Shown here: positions 21,698 to 29,368 of the stretch, piece by piece | Layout of the letters: the number at the start of each line of letters is the position of its first letter | Position numbering within the stretch: position 1 is the stretch's first letter | Assembly (NCBI GenBank): GCA_964405805.1 | Contig: CAYOPE010000009.1 | Span: 1-29,368 of the forward strand | DNA: 29,368 bases | Source of the DNA: CAYOPE01 sp964405805 | GTDB lineage: Bacteria > Patescibacteriota > Doudnabacteria > UBA920 > O2-02-FULL-48-8 | Direction: 5' to 3' | Notes under the pieces: generated by a model | What the model was told of the DNA's origin: nothing | Databases searched by the model: none | Seen by the model: only the letters and a program-made list of their open reading frames with translations | Made by a program: the position numbers and the translations under genes

Positions 21698-22117
21698 TCA
21701 GTTAATCCTCTTTGCCGTCTCTCTTTCATAGCTAAAAAAGCGGAAAAGTTTTGTTCCACAAATTTCGCACTTGCTAAGTTTATAAGCCTTATATTTGCCT
21801 TTATTTCCGATTTTGATTTCAGTTTTCGTTATCGAGAATAAAGCCAAAATTCCTTTTCTAGCACATTTACATTTAAGGCAGTAAAATTCATCAGCTCTAA
21901 GCGGGCATTTATGTTTTTGCCTTTTTTTACATAAAAAACTAAGCAATTCCTCTCCGTGAACCAAATAAGGGCTGCCGCTCCCAGCTATAGGCATTAGTTT
22001 TTCTTTTTTTATCCATTGCAAAACGCTGTTAGTATGCATACCAAATAATCCAGCTATCTCTTTAGCGGTATAAGTGCGGCGTTTATGTATTAATCTTATG
22101 TTGTATCTGGTTCTCAT
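21698..22117 (-). CDS. HTH and zinc-ribbon DNA-binding protein
   Basis: 139 residues. Residues 14-55 are an excisionase-type HTH: YTAKEIAGLFGMHTNSVLQW followed by IKKEKLMPI. The C-terminal half has two cysteine sets, CPLRADEFYCLKCKCARKG and CEICGTKLFRF, which look like a zinc ribbon. It probably binds DNA to control or assist recombination. The ATG lies inside a 12-bp inverted repeat (22113-22124 with 22163-22174). It is the first gene of the five- or six-gene recombination module. Confidence 0.75.
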   Translation of the reverse strand: MRTRYNIRLIHKRRTYTAKEIAGLFGMHTNSVLQWIKKEKLMPIAGSGSPYLVHGEELLSFLCKKRQKHKCPLRADEFYCLKCKCARKGILALFSITKTEIKIGNKGKYKAYKLSKCEICGTKLFRFFSYERETAKRIN

Positions 22118-22174
22118 AGAGGGTTTTTAGAGGTAATCGGGTCGCTGCCCTATTTCAGGTAGACCCTCTATGAG
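22113..22174 (-). promoter_or_regulatory. Inverted repeat around the HTH gene start (possible operator or start-codon hairpin)
   Basis: CTCATAGAGGGT (22113-22124) and ACCCTCTATGAG (22163-22174) are perfect inverted copies 38 nt apart. In the mRNA the downstream arm contains the AUG. The core CTCATAGAGG recurs at 22947-22956 over the start codon of the next minus-strand gene. Confidence 0.6.
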
Positions 22175-22224
22175 TTGGCCTGAAACTGGACAGCTACCCC
22201 ATTAACCCTGGTTGCAAATAAAAA

Positions 22225-22256
22225 AAGTAGCCTTTTCTTTAAGGCTACTCTTGTGG
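22225..22256 (-). terminator. Intrinsic terminator after the 223-residue gene
   Basis: Minus strand AGTAGCCTT-AAAGAAA-AGGCTACT followed by seven T. It lies about 25-55 nt past the stop at 22280. Confidence 0.88.
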
Positions 22257-22279
22257 GATTGACTCAATAGTGAGCGATT

Positions 22280-22951
22280 TTACTCAACGAGTCTTTTTAC
22301 ATATTTATTAGTAAAATCATTCTCAAAAAATTTATCAATATTAAATGTTTCTTTAATTTTTTCATTTAATCTTCTTGCTGTGTCGTATAGTGTTCTTGGC
22401 TCCATTTCAATATTCCTATTAGCAGCATCAATTCGTTCACCAACGGGCAAAGACATTGCAGTCGAAATGAGGGCGAATTCTTTATCCTTTTCATCTAAAA
22501 ATTTCAACACACTATCTTCAAAATCCCTGAATAATATCCCTTCGCTAAATCTAAATTTTGGCACTTTTGTGCTTTCCTGTGCTTGACGTTTTTGTGGCTC
22601 TACCACACGCTTTTGGTAAACTGACGCCAATTTTTTATAAAATTTATCAAAGTCCTTACGATTAACGGCAATTTGCATATCTCCGCCCCACGAGATATCT
22701 TTCCGCAATTCATAATGCTCAATTGCTCCTACCCCTTTTAGATAGACAACAGCTCCTATCCTGTATCCGTAGTAATCATCCATTAGATTTGCCGCTTTAG
22801 CAGGCAACAATATCTGAAATCTAATGATATTTCTTATAAATGGAATATTCACAACATTACTATTACTCATTTGCAGATTTTCTTGGATGTCCATTACAAC
22901 ATCGCAAACACTCAAAAAATTTATTTCACTTAGATTACTTAAGGGACTCAT
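22280..22951 (-). CDS. Unknown protein (223 aa)
   Basis: It starts MSPLSNLSEINFLSVCDVVM; residues ~35-110 look alpha/beta (IIRFQILLPAKAANLMDDYY; GAVVYLKGVGAIEHYELRKD) and the last ~80 residues helical with many charges (EDSVLKFLDEKDKEFALIST; YDTARRLNEKIKETFNI). No signal peptide or membrane segment. No family recognised. It is divergent from the type III restriction-modification genes and could be a regulator or accessory of them, which is inference from position. The ATG is inside a CTCATAGAGG motif shared with the next gene on this strand. Confidence 0.6.
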   Translation of the reverse strand: MSPLSNLSEINFLSVCDVVMDIQENLQMSNSNVVNIPFIRNIIRFQILLPAKAANLMDDYYGYRIGAVVYLKGVGAIEHYELRKDISWGGDMQIAVNRKDFDKFYKKLASVYQKRVVEPQKRQAQESTKVPKFRFSEGILFRDFEDSVLKFLDEKDKEFALISTAMSLPVGERIDAANRNIEMEPRTLYDTARRLNEKIKETFNIDKFFENDFTNKYVKRLVE

Positions 22952-23248
22952 AGAGGTTGATTATTTGAAGTAATTTTAGCAATTATAGCTAATAAATTCA
23001 AGGTTTTGCTTAACTTCCAAGCGAGGGCAAAATCTGATAAAATAATTAAGACAATTTATTGCCTAACCCTTGTAGTTCCAAAACTTCAAGATATGGCATA
23101 CCAAATCCCATCCCTGCTACTGAACCCCTCGTTCAGCGACTCAGGGATGGGTCATATCCGAAAGGGTATGTGCGACCGCAAGGTTGCTGCTGGCGAGGGG
23201 CTTTGTGTTTCTTCGTCAGCACCAAGTATAGAATTAAATCCCATCCCT
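22952..23248 (+). promoter_or_regulatory. Divergent promoter region and structured segment before mod
   Basis: A weak promoter (TTCCAA 23015-23020, TAAAAT 23038-23043) would start transcription near 23050. From 23106 on, CCCATCCCTG pairs with CAGGGATGGG (ends 23151), enclosing CTGAA-CCCCTCG-TTCAG. Then come CATATCC-GAAA-GGGTATG (23154-23171) and GCGACC-GCAA-GGTTGC (near 23173-23188). The loop CCCCTCG (23127-23133 region) is complementary to CGAGGGG (near 23195-23201), allowing a pseudoknot. The block is bounded by two exact copies of AAATCCCATCCCTG (23103-23116 and 23236-23249). Confidence 0.5.
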
Positions 23249-24856
23249 GTGCCTAAATTACAATCAAGTCTACCTAAAGAAGTAGAAAACCTTAGAAGCG
23301 AAATAAAAAAATTAAAATCCAGAAAAAAATACGGACTTGTTTGGGACGATAAATCCGAACAAGTAGTTGAACTATGTAAAGAAAAACTCCCTGTCTTAGA
23401 AGCAAAAACCGATAAAATAATTGGAACTAATAAGAACGAACCAATAAATATTTTAATTGAAGGAGATAATTATCACGCTCTATCTGTTTTGAATTATACC
23501 CACAAAGAAAAGGTAGATATTATTTATATTGACCCGCCTTATAATACTGGAAATAAGGACTTTATTTTTAATGATAAATTTGTAGATAAAGAAGATTCAT
23601 ATCGCCACTCGAAATGGATTTCTTTTATGGCGAAAAGACTATCTTTATCAAAAATATTATTGAAAGATAGCGGTGCTATTTTTATATCCATTGATGATAA
23701 TGAGATGGCACAACTAAAGTTATTGTGCGATGAGATATTTGGCGAAAAGAATTTTGTTGATTGTATCACTTGGGAGAAGAAATCTTCTGCGAAAGGTGTG
23801 CCACCAAAAAATATGGTAGTAAATGTCCACGAATACATTTTGATTTATCAGAAATCATCAAAATTTTCTTTTATCGGAGAGCCGAGAAGCAAGGAAGGTT
23901 TTAGCAATCCTGATAATGATCCAAGAGGGCTATGGAGGAACACGAATATTAAAAGCACTGTCAAAGATAAGTCAAAGGCTTTTACCATCACTGATCCTGC
24001 TACAGGCCATACTTTTACTGATGTTTGGGCTTTTAGCAAAGATAATCTTGAACAGTTGATTAAGGAAAAATATATAATATTTCCTAAAAATAAAGATGGC
24101 CAAGTTAGAATTAAGGAATTTTATAGCGAGTTCAAAAATAGCAATATTCCGATAAAATCATCTTGGGGTCTTTTTGACAATCAGAAAAATACGGAAATGC
24201 TAAAAGCGTTTCTCGGCGATGTGATGTTCTTAAATCCAAAGCCATTAGATTTGTTGATTTATCTTATAAAAAGTTCAACTAAAAAAGATGCAGTAATTTT
24301 GGATTTCTTTGCTGGCTCTGGAACAACTGCTCACGCATTGATGGTAGTTAATAAACAAGATAGCGGATATAGAAAATTTATACTATGCACAGATAATGAA
24401 AATGGAATAGCTGAAAAAGTTTGCCATAAACGATTAAAAATAGTAGTTGAGGGGCATCAAAACTATAAAGATATAACAAGTATTCAGACAAATATTCGTT
24501 ATTTCAAGACTGATTTTGTTGATGCAGACCCCACAGATCAAAATAAGAAAAAACTCGTAGATAAATCAACGGAAATGCTTTGTCTTAAAGAAGATTGTTT
24601 TGAAGATGTGAAAAATACTAAAAATTTCAAAATTTTTAGTAATACCGATGGTAAATATCTCGGGATTATATATGACGATGCTGGTATAGAACCTTTCAAA
24701 AAAGAACTTAAAAGACTTGCTAAAAAAGCCGTGGTTTTTGTCTTTTCACTCGATGATAGTGCTAGAGAAGAAGAATTTGAGGATGTTGAACACTTGGTCG
24801 AATTAAAACCAATTCCTGCCGTTATCCTTAATGTTTATAAGAGAATTTTCAGATGA
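23249..24856 (+). CDS. mod: Type III restriction-modification methyltransferase (Mod)
   Basis: 535 residues from GTG 23249. Beta-class N6-adenine methyltransferase order: the catalytic IIYIDPPYNTGNKDFIFNDK (DPPY) comes before the SAM-binding DFFAGSGTTAHALMVVN, with the target recognition region between. The leading RKKYGLVWDDKSEQVVELCK and NILIEGDNYHALSVLNYTHK are typical of type III Mod. It methylates one strand of an asymmetric site and gives Res its specificity. The frame is open upstream to an ATG at 23093 and a TTG at 23006, but that stretch is the hairpin block with tetraloops and translates to unfamily-like sequence, while relatives begin about 25-30 residues before RKKYGLVW. I therefore prefer GTG 23249; ATG 23093 is the alternative. 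It overlaps res by 4 nt. Confidence 0.9.
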   Translation: MPKLQSSLPKEVENLRSEIKKLKSRKKYGLVWDDKSEQVVELCKEKLPVLEAKTDKIIGTNKNEPINILIEGDNYHALSVLNYTHKEKVDIIYIDPPYNTGNKDFIFNDKFVDKEDSYRHSKWISFMAKRLSLSKILLKDSGAIFISIDDNEMAQLKLLCDEIFGEKNFVDCITWEKKSSAKGVPPKNMVVNVHEYILIYQKSSKFSFIGEPRSKEGFSNPDNDPRGLWRNTNIKSTVKDKSKAFTITDPATGHTFTDVWAFSKDNLEQLIKEKYIIFPKNKDGQVRIKEFYSEFKNSNIPIKSSWGLFDNQKNTEMLKAFLGDVMFLNPKPLDLLIYLIKSSTKKDAVILDFFAGSGTTAHALMVVNKQDSGYRKFILCTDNENGIAEKVCHKRLKIVVEGHQNYKDITSIQTNIRYFKTDFVDADPTDQNKKKLVDKSTEMLCLKEDCFEDVKNTKNFKIFSNTDGKYLGIIYDDAGIEPFKKELKRLAKKAVVFVFSLDDSAREEEFEDVEHLVELKPIPAVILNVYKRIFR

Positions 24857-27030
24857 AATTTAAGGATTATCAATATCAGGCGATAGAAAACTTGCACCGA
24901 AAAGTAGAGGCCTCTCTAAGGTCTTCGGATAATGAAGTAATAATTTTTCAAGCTCCTACTGGATCAGGAAAGACTGTTATGGTTTCTCAATTATTAAAAG
25001 ATATAGTCAGAAAAAGAAAAGACAATCTCAAGTTTTCTTTTGTATGGGTTTCTGTAAGAATGTTGCACGAACAAAGCAAGGAAAAACTTGAGAACTACTA
25101 TAGTGATGATAGGGCTATCAAATGTTCATACTTCGAAGATTTACAGGACAGGAGAATAGATGAAAACGAAATCCTCTTCATCAACTGGCATAGTATCAAT
25201 ATGCGAGATACCAACATTTACGTTAGGGAAAATGAGCAAGACAATAACCTCAACAGTATTATTAAAAATACTAAAAATACTGGCCGAATTATTATCTTAA
25301 TCATTGATGAGAGCCATCATACTGCAACTTCTGAAAATTCAAAGAGACTACTGGAAATAATTAGCCCAAAAATAACCTTAGAAGTTTCAGCTACGCCTCA
25401 TCTCACTGAAAATATTGCTGAAATTGAGAAAGTCCGACTCTCAGATGTCAAAGCAGAAGAAATGATTAAGTCCGAAATTTCCGTAAACCCAGAATTTTTG
25501 GATATTAAGGTCGGCTCACGAAGTTCTGATGAGGTAGTTATTGACGAAGCTCTCAAAAAAAGAGCAGAACTGGCTAAAATGTATCAGAAAGAAAAATCAA
25601 AAATAAATCCTTTAATGTTAATACAACTTCCTGATAGCAGAGCAGGATTGACTGATAAAAAGGAAGAAATAGTAAAGATTTTGAGTAAAAAAGGGATAAC
25701 AGAAAAAAATGGCAAATTGGCTATTTGGCTTTCTGAGGACAAATCAGAAGCCTTGCCCGATATTGAGAAAAACGATAATGAGGTTGAGGTTTTGATTTTC
25801 AAGCAAGCGATAGCCTTAGGCTGGGATTGCCCAAGAGCCTCTATTTTAGTAATTTTTAGGGAGTCCAAGAGCTTTACATTCACAATTCAGACTATCGGCC
25901 GCATAATGCGAATGCCTGAATTGAAATACTACCTAAAAGAGCCAGAGCTTAATAATGGCTATGTTTTTACTAATTTGGAAAATATAGAAATTACAGAAGA
26001 TTATGCTAAAGATTACATAACCATTTTCGAGTCAAAAAGAGACGGCAAGATTTATAAAAACATCTCTTTGCAATCAATCTTTTTGAAACGACAAAGAGAA
26101 AGGACTCGTCTCTCAGGTGAATTTACAAAGATTTTTAGCAAGATAGCTTTGGACAATAAATTGACAGGGAAAATTAAACTGAACCCGTCCAAAATTGTAA
26201 GTCCAATAATAGCAGATGGGCGAATTATAGATATTGATAAGTCAGGCGAAATAGAGCGTAGAGGAACAGTAAAAATATCGTTAAGTGAAAAGGAATTGCA
26301 GGACAAATTTGATAAATTTATTGTGCAAAATTGCACACCTTATGCTCCCACTGACTCAAGCGATAGAATGAAAACGGCATTGTATCAATTTTTTAATGAG
26401 AAATTTGATTTTGCCAAGTATGACCCAAAAGTGCAAAGAATTGTTTTAGGCAAAGAGAATGTCCAGTATTTTGTGGATGCAATCAACTTGGCTAAAGAGA
26501 AATATAAGAAAACAATAGTAGCAAAGCTAAGTGAAAAAAGGGAATTACAGGAAGTCCCAAACTGGGAAGTGCCGATAATGATTAGTTATAACAGACGATA
26601 CAGGCAAGAAAATCAGCCCTTGTCAGCAATGAAGCCTTTTTATACGGCCAGTCAAAGCGAGCCTGAAAAGGAATTTATCCATTTATTGAATAATTCGGGT
26701 AAGGTTAAGTGGTGGTTTAAGAATGGGGAAAGTGAAATTAAGTATTTCGCTATTTTGCGGCCAGATAACCAAGCATTTTATCCTGACTTTTTATTCCAGC
26801 TTAAGGATGGCAATATTGGCATCTTTGAAACTAAAGCTGGAATGACTGCCAAAGATGCCAAAGAGAGGGCAGAGGGCTTGCAAAGCTACATTAAACGAGA
26901 AACCAAGAAAGGCAAAAAAATCTTTGGTGGCATTGCAATTTATGTAAACGGAACTTGGCGATACAACGATAGCGAAAAATACGAATACGATCCGAACGAT
27001 TTATCAAGTTGGAAAGTATTGAACTTATGA
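24853..27030 (+). CDS. res: Type III restriction enzyme (Res) helicase-nuclease
   Basis: 725 residues. Superfamily 2 helicase motifs in order: QAPTGSGKTVMVSQLLKDIV (Walker A, residues 33-41), IILIIDESHHT (DExH, ~152), EVSATPHLTENI (motif III), EVLIFKQAIALGWDCPRASI (motif V) and FTIQTIGRIMRMPE (motif VI). The C-terminal nuclease is PD-(D/E)xK: FYPDFLFQLKDGNIGIFETK with the D, E and K in place. It is shorter than classical EcoP1 Res (~970) but similar to many type III-like Res. It cuts unmethylated DNA after ATP-driven movement, together with Mod. All key residues look present, so the system may be active. The ATGA overlaps with mod and with the small downstream gene show one operon. Confidence 0.92.
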   Translation: MKFKDYQYQAIENLHRKVEASLRSSDNEVIIFQAPTGSGKTVMVSQLLKDIVRKRKDNLKFSFVWVSVRMLHEQSKEKLENYYSDDRAIKCSYFEDLQDRRIDENEILFINWHSINMRDTNIYVRENEQDNNLNSIIKNTKNTGRIIILIIDESHHTATSENSKRLLEIISPKITLEVSATPHLTENIAEIEKVRLSDVKAEEMIKSEISVNPEFLDIKVGSRSSDEVVIDEALKKRAELAKMYQKEKSKINPLMLIQLPDSRAGLTDKKEEIVKILSKKGITEKNGKLAIWLSEDKSEALPDIEKNDNEVEVLIFKQAIALGWDCPRASILVIFRESKSFTFTIQTIGRIMRMPELKYYLKEPELNNGYVFTNLENIEITEDYAKDYITIFESKRDGKIYKNISLQSIFLKRQRERTRLSGEFTKIFSKIALDNKLTGKIKLNPSKIVSPIIADGRIIDIDKSGEIERRGTVKISLSEKELQDKFDKFIVQNCTPYAPTDSSDRMKTALYQFFNEKFDFAKYDPKVQRIVLGKENVQYFVDAINLAKEKYKKTIVAKLSEKRELQEVPNWEVPIMISYNRRYRQENQPLSAMKPFYTASQSEPEKEFIHLLNNSGKVKWWFKNGESEIKYFAILRPDNQAFYPDFLFQLKDGNIGIFETKAGMTAKDAKERAEGLQSYIKRETKKGKKIFGGIAIYVNGTWRYNDSEKYEYDPNDLSSWKVLNL

Positions 27031-27217
27031 TTTCGAAAGAGATGATCTCAAAAGAAGCACTGGAAGAATATAAGGCAATTTATAAGGCTAAATTTGGCGA
27101 AGATATTTCGGATCAGGAAGCCTTAGACCAAGCAATAAAGTTGCTGACCTTAGTAGATATTGTCTATCGGCCAATCAAAAAAGACTGGGTCGAAGACTTG
27201 AAGAATAAAGAAAATAT

Positions 27218-27221
<4 letters not shown>
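27027..27221 (+). CDS. Small conserved-type protein downstream of res (64 aa)
   Basis: MISKEMISKEALEEYKAIYK then AKFGEDISDQEALDQAIKLL and TLVDIVYRPIKKDW. Helical and charged. From memory, short proteins reading ISKEALxEYKxIYKxxFGED...YRPIKK are common in Patescibacteria, without known function. ATG 27027 overlaps the res stop by 4 nt (ATGA), so it is coupled to the restriction operon; a second in-frame ATG (27039) gives the shorter ISKEALEEYK start. It ends in a 4-nt convergent overlap with the reverse transcriptase gene. Confidence 0.75.
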
Positions 27222-28303
<1,082 letters not shown>

Positions 28304-28318
<15 letters not shown>

Positions 28319-28669
28319 AACAATCAATTTATTGAGGAAATCCCAATCATTAAGAAAACTTACGAACTCTACAAAATCTATTATGGCTACTTATCTTTGT
28401 TTCCGAAAAAAGATAAATATGCCTTAGGTAGCAAATGCGAACAATATATTATTTCGGTCTTAGAATTAGCTCTGGCCGCAGGCAGTTTGCCGAAAGAAAG
28501 AAAAGGAGAAGCCATAGAACAGGCCAGCATTAAATTTGATGCCTTGAAGATATTTATCCGAATGGAGCGTGAGTTTGGATTGCTTGATAATAAGAAATAC
28601 ATTCTGCTCCAAACTCATCTACAAGAGATCGGCAAGATGCTGGGCGGCTGGCAGCGTTCCTTAAAGTAA
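28304..28669 (+). CDS. avd: Avd-like four-helix protein of the DGR
   Basis: 121 residues, four predicted helices. EIPIIKKTYELYKIYYGYLS, FPKKDKYALGSKCEQYIISV and LDNKKYILLQTHLQEIGKML with GGWQRSL at the end are the typical Avd / 23S rRNA intervening-sequence protein pattern. Avd forms a basic pentameric barrel that binds the reverse transcriptase and the template RNA. Here it is on the strand opposite to the RT, template and target gene; its start overlaps the RT start by 15 nt. A hairpin terminator follows the stop directly. Confidence 0.88.
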
Positions 28670-28693
28670 ACCCTGACGTTTCCGTCAGGGTTT
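28668..28693. terminator. Hairpin between avd and the template repeat
   Basis: AAACCCTGACG-TTTC-CGTCAGGGTTT, an 11-bp stem with a 4-nt loop. It may end avd transcripts, and, from the other side, those carrying the template repeat. Confidence 0.75.
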
Positions 28694-28699
28694 ACAATA

Positions 28700-28950
28700 G
28701 GCTTAAGACACAACCCGAGAACGACGAGACCACCAGCGTAGTTGTCATTCGCCTCGTCGAGATTCGTCCTGTTGTCGAAGTTAGCGTTGTCGTCGTTAGC
28801 GTTGAAGTAGAGGGAGTTGTCAGACGACTGCCACTCTCAAACGAGAATTGCCGTTTCCCATCCGATCACCGAAGCCATAGCTTTACTACCTCACGGCTTA
28901 TATGCTATTGGCCTCTGTATTTTATTCGCCCCATCTGGGCTTAAGAAACA
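28700..28950. repeat. Near-identical 13-nt direct repeats flanking the template repeat
   Basis: GGCTTAAGACACA (28700-28712) and GGCTTAAGAAACA (28938-28950), one mismatch, bracket the segment that holds the template repeat. Confidence 0.6.
28714..28835 (-). other. DGR template repeat (TR)
   Basis: Read on the minus strand it encodes, without a start codon, SDNSLYFNANDDNANFDNRT and then NLDEANDNYAGGLVVLGLC. It is full of AAC, GAC and AAT codons, the mark of a DGR template whose adenines are randomised. It lines up with the contig end at a constant offset of 523 nt with no gaps over about 115 nt. Most differences lie at template adenines: for example GGCGAATGACAACTACGC here against GGCGCGTGACGACTACGC there. 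The unchanged GCTGGTGGTnTCGTCGTTCT part at the 3' end is the likely homing start site. The left boundary is sharper than the right. Confidence 0.8.
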
Positions 28951-29109
28951 GCAAGTAGTGTCTGAAGTTTTTAGGTATGCTCTTTTGTAATCCAATGAAA
29001 GTATTACTGATTACAAAACTCTGATACTTAGATAAAACTTAGGATTTCGGTGATGCCAATCTGCTGTTTGCTAAACTGCCATACATTAACCTACTTTCAG
29101 AATAATTAT
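28836..29109. other. Non-coding stretch between template repeat and target gene terminator
   Basis: No convincing gene seen. Small hairpins are possible (for example GCCC/GGGC at 28928-28940). It probably holds the promoter and leader of the template transcript on the minus strand, but no clear promoter was found. Confidence 0.35.
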
Positions 29110-29159
29110 ATCAAAAAGAAAACGGGGGCAGTGTCTGTAAAAGCACACTGCACCCCGTT
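29110..29159 (-). terminator. Intrinsic terminator of the DGR target gene
   Basis: Minus strand ACGGGGTGCAGTGT pairs with ACACTGCCCCCGT, followed by TTTTCTTTTT. Between it and the target stop lies a TTCGG-CCG-CCGAA palindrome (29168-29180). Confidence 0.8.
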
Positions 29160-29233
29160 GTGGATATTTCGGCCGCCGAACACCAAAGACCAAAGTCCAA
29201 AGTGCCAAGCATCCGAAGTCCGAAGACCGATGA

Positions 29234-29368
29234 CTACCCGAGAACGACGAAACCACCAGCGTAGTCGTCACGCGCCCCCCCGAAATACGGCCCGTAGGCC
29301 AAATCCCGCCCGTCCCCCCCCACCTAAAACAAGAGGGAGGCGGTAAACGCCCCCCCCCCCCCCCCCTC
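29234..29368 (-). CDS. DGR target protein, C-terminal end (partial)
   Basis: The minus-strand frame runs from the contig end to TAG (29236-29234) and ends ARDDYAGGFVVLG, against EANDNYAGGLVVLG in the template. The C-terminal position of the variable repeat and the GG-VVLG end fit target proteins with a C-type-lectin-like fold, in which the randomised residues form a binding surface. Only ~44 residues are visible and the upstream half is degenerate poly-G, so the fold and the rest of the protein are unknown. Confidence 0.6.
29237..29368 (-). other. DGR variable repeat (VR), runs off the contig
   Basis: It matches the template repeat at +523. Near 29240-29290 nearly all differences fall on template adenines; towards the end, non-adenine differences and runs of C (17 at 29350-29366) rise. 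That pattern is expected if the assembler collapsed many variants or lost accuracy at the hypervariable end. Confidence 0.7.

Noticed and set aside
22280..22951. Calling the 223-residue gene a restriction-system regulator
   Set aside because: Only position supports it; no DNA-binding motif is visible.
23006..23248. N-terminal extension of Mod from TTG 23006
   Set aside because: The TTG lies upstream of the likely promoter -10 box, and the extension is encoded by the hairpin block with tetraloops.
29340..29368. Poly-C run at the contig end as a biological tract
   Set aside because: It lies where a hypervariable repeat breaks the assembly, so an artefact is more likely.

Overview
The window looks like one contig of a Patescibacteria (Candidate Phyla Radiation, CPR) genome. 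The evidence is a compact rpsF-ssb-rpsR-efp cluster, very short gene spacing, start codons sitting 6-9 nt after good -10 boxes, short palindromic repeats read into proteins, and a diversity-generating retroelement (DGR) with a CPR-style Avd protein. TGA is used as a stop, so the code is standard. No lineage inside the radiation can be fixed from this sequence.

Left part (1-3603): the 3' end of a thioredoxin reductase gene, an 808-residue protein with a C-terminal acetyltransferase domain, and a TrmB-type regulator on the minus strand. Next comes a promoter (3732-3760) and about 620 nt of hairpin-rich leader, then a visibly GC-rich operon (4387-10880) of seven genes in one direction, closed by an intrinsic terminator at 11067-11096. 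These genes are a frameshifted Csx15-like protein, a nucleoside diphosphate kinase, a DnaQ-fold exonuclease, an N-acetyltransferase, an 888-residue protein of unknown function with a duplicated module and cysteine knuckles, an AAA_28-type P-loop ATPase and a CYTH phosphatase/cyclase. The spacers carry related, repeatedly occurring hairpin modules whose stems change sequence but keep pairing. This is the best candidate for an undescribed system in the window.

Middle part (11099-18435) is ordinary AT-richer chromosome: a small coiled-coil gene, glutamate dehydrogenase, a secreted Ig-like protein, a charged small protein, efp, rpsR, ssb, rpsF, a PIG-L deacetylase and ychF.

Right part (18368-29368) is mobile or defence DNA. 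A large serine recombinase gene overlaps the 5' end of ychF, followed on the same strand by an excisionase-like HTH gene, two tiny genes, a tyrosine recombinase and an HTH/zinc-ribbon gene. An unknown gene is divergent from a type III restriction-modification pair (mod-res) and a small accessory gene. The contig ends in a DGR: a reverse transcriptase broken by a (CT)19 tract and an assembly gap, an oppositely oriented avd, a template repeat and, at the contig end, the 3' end of the diversified target gene with its variable repeat.
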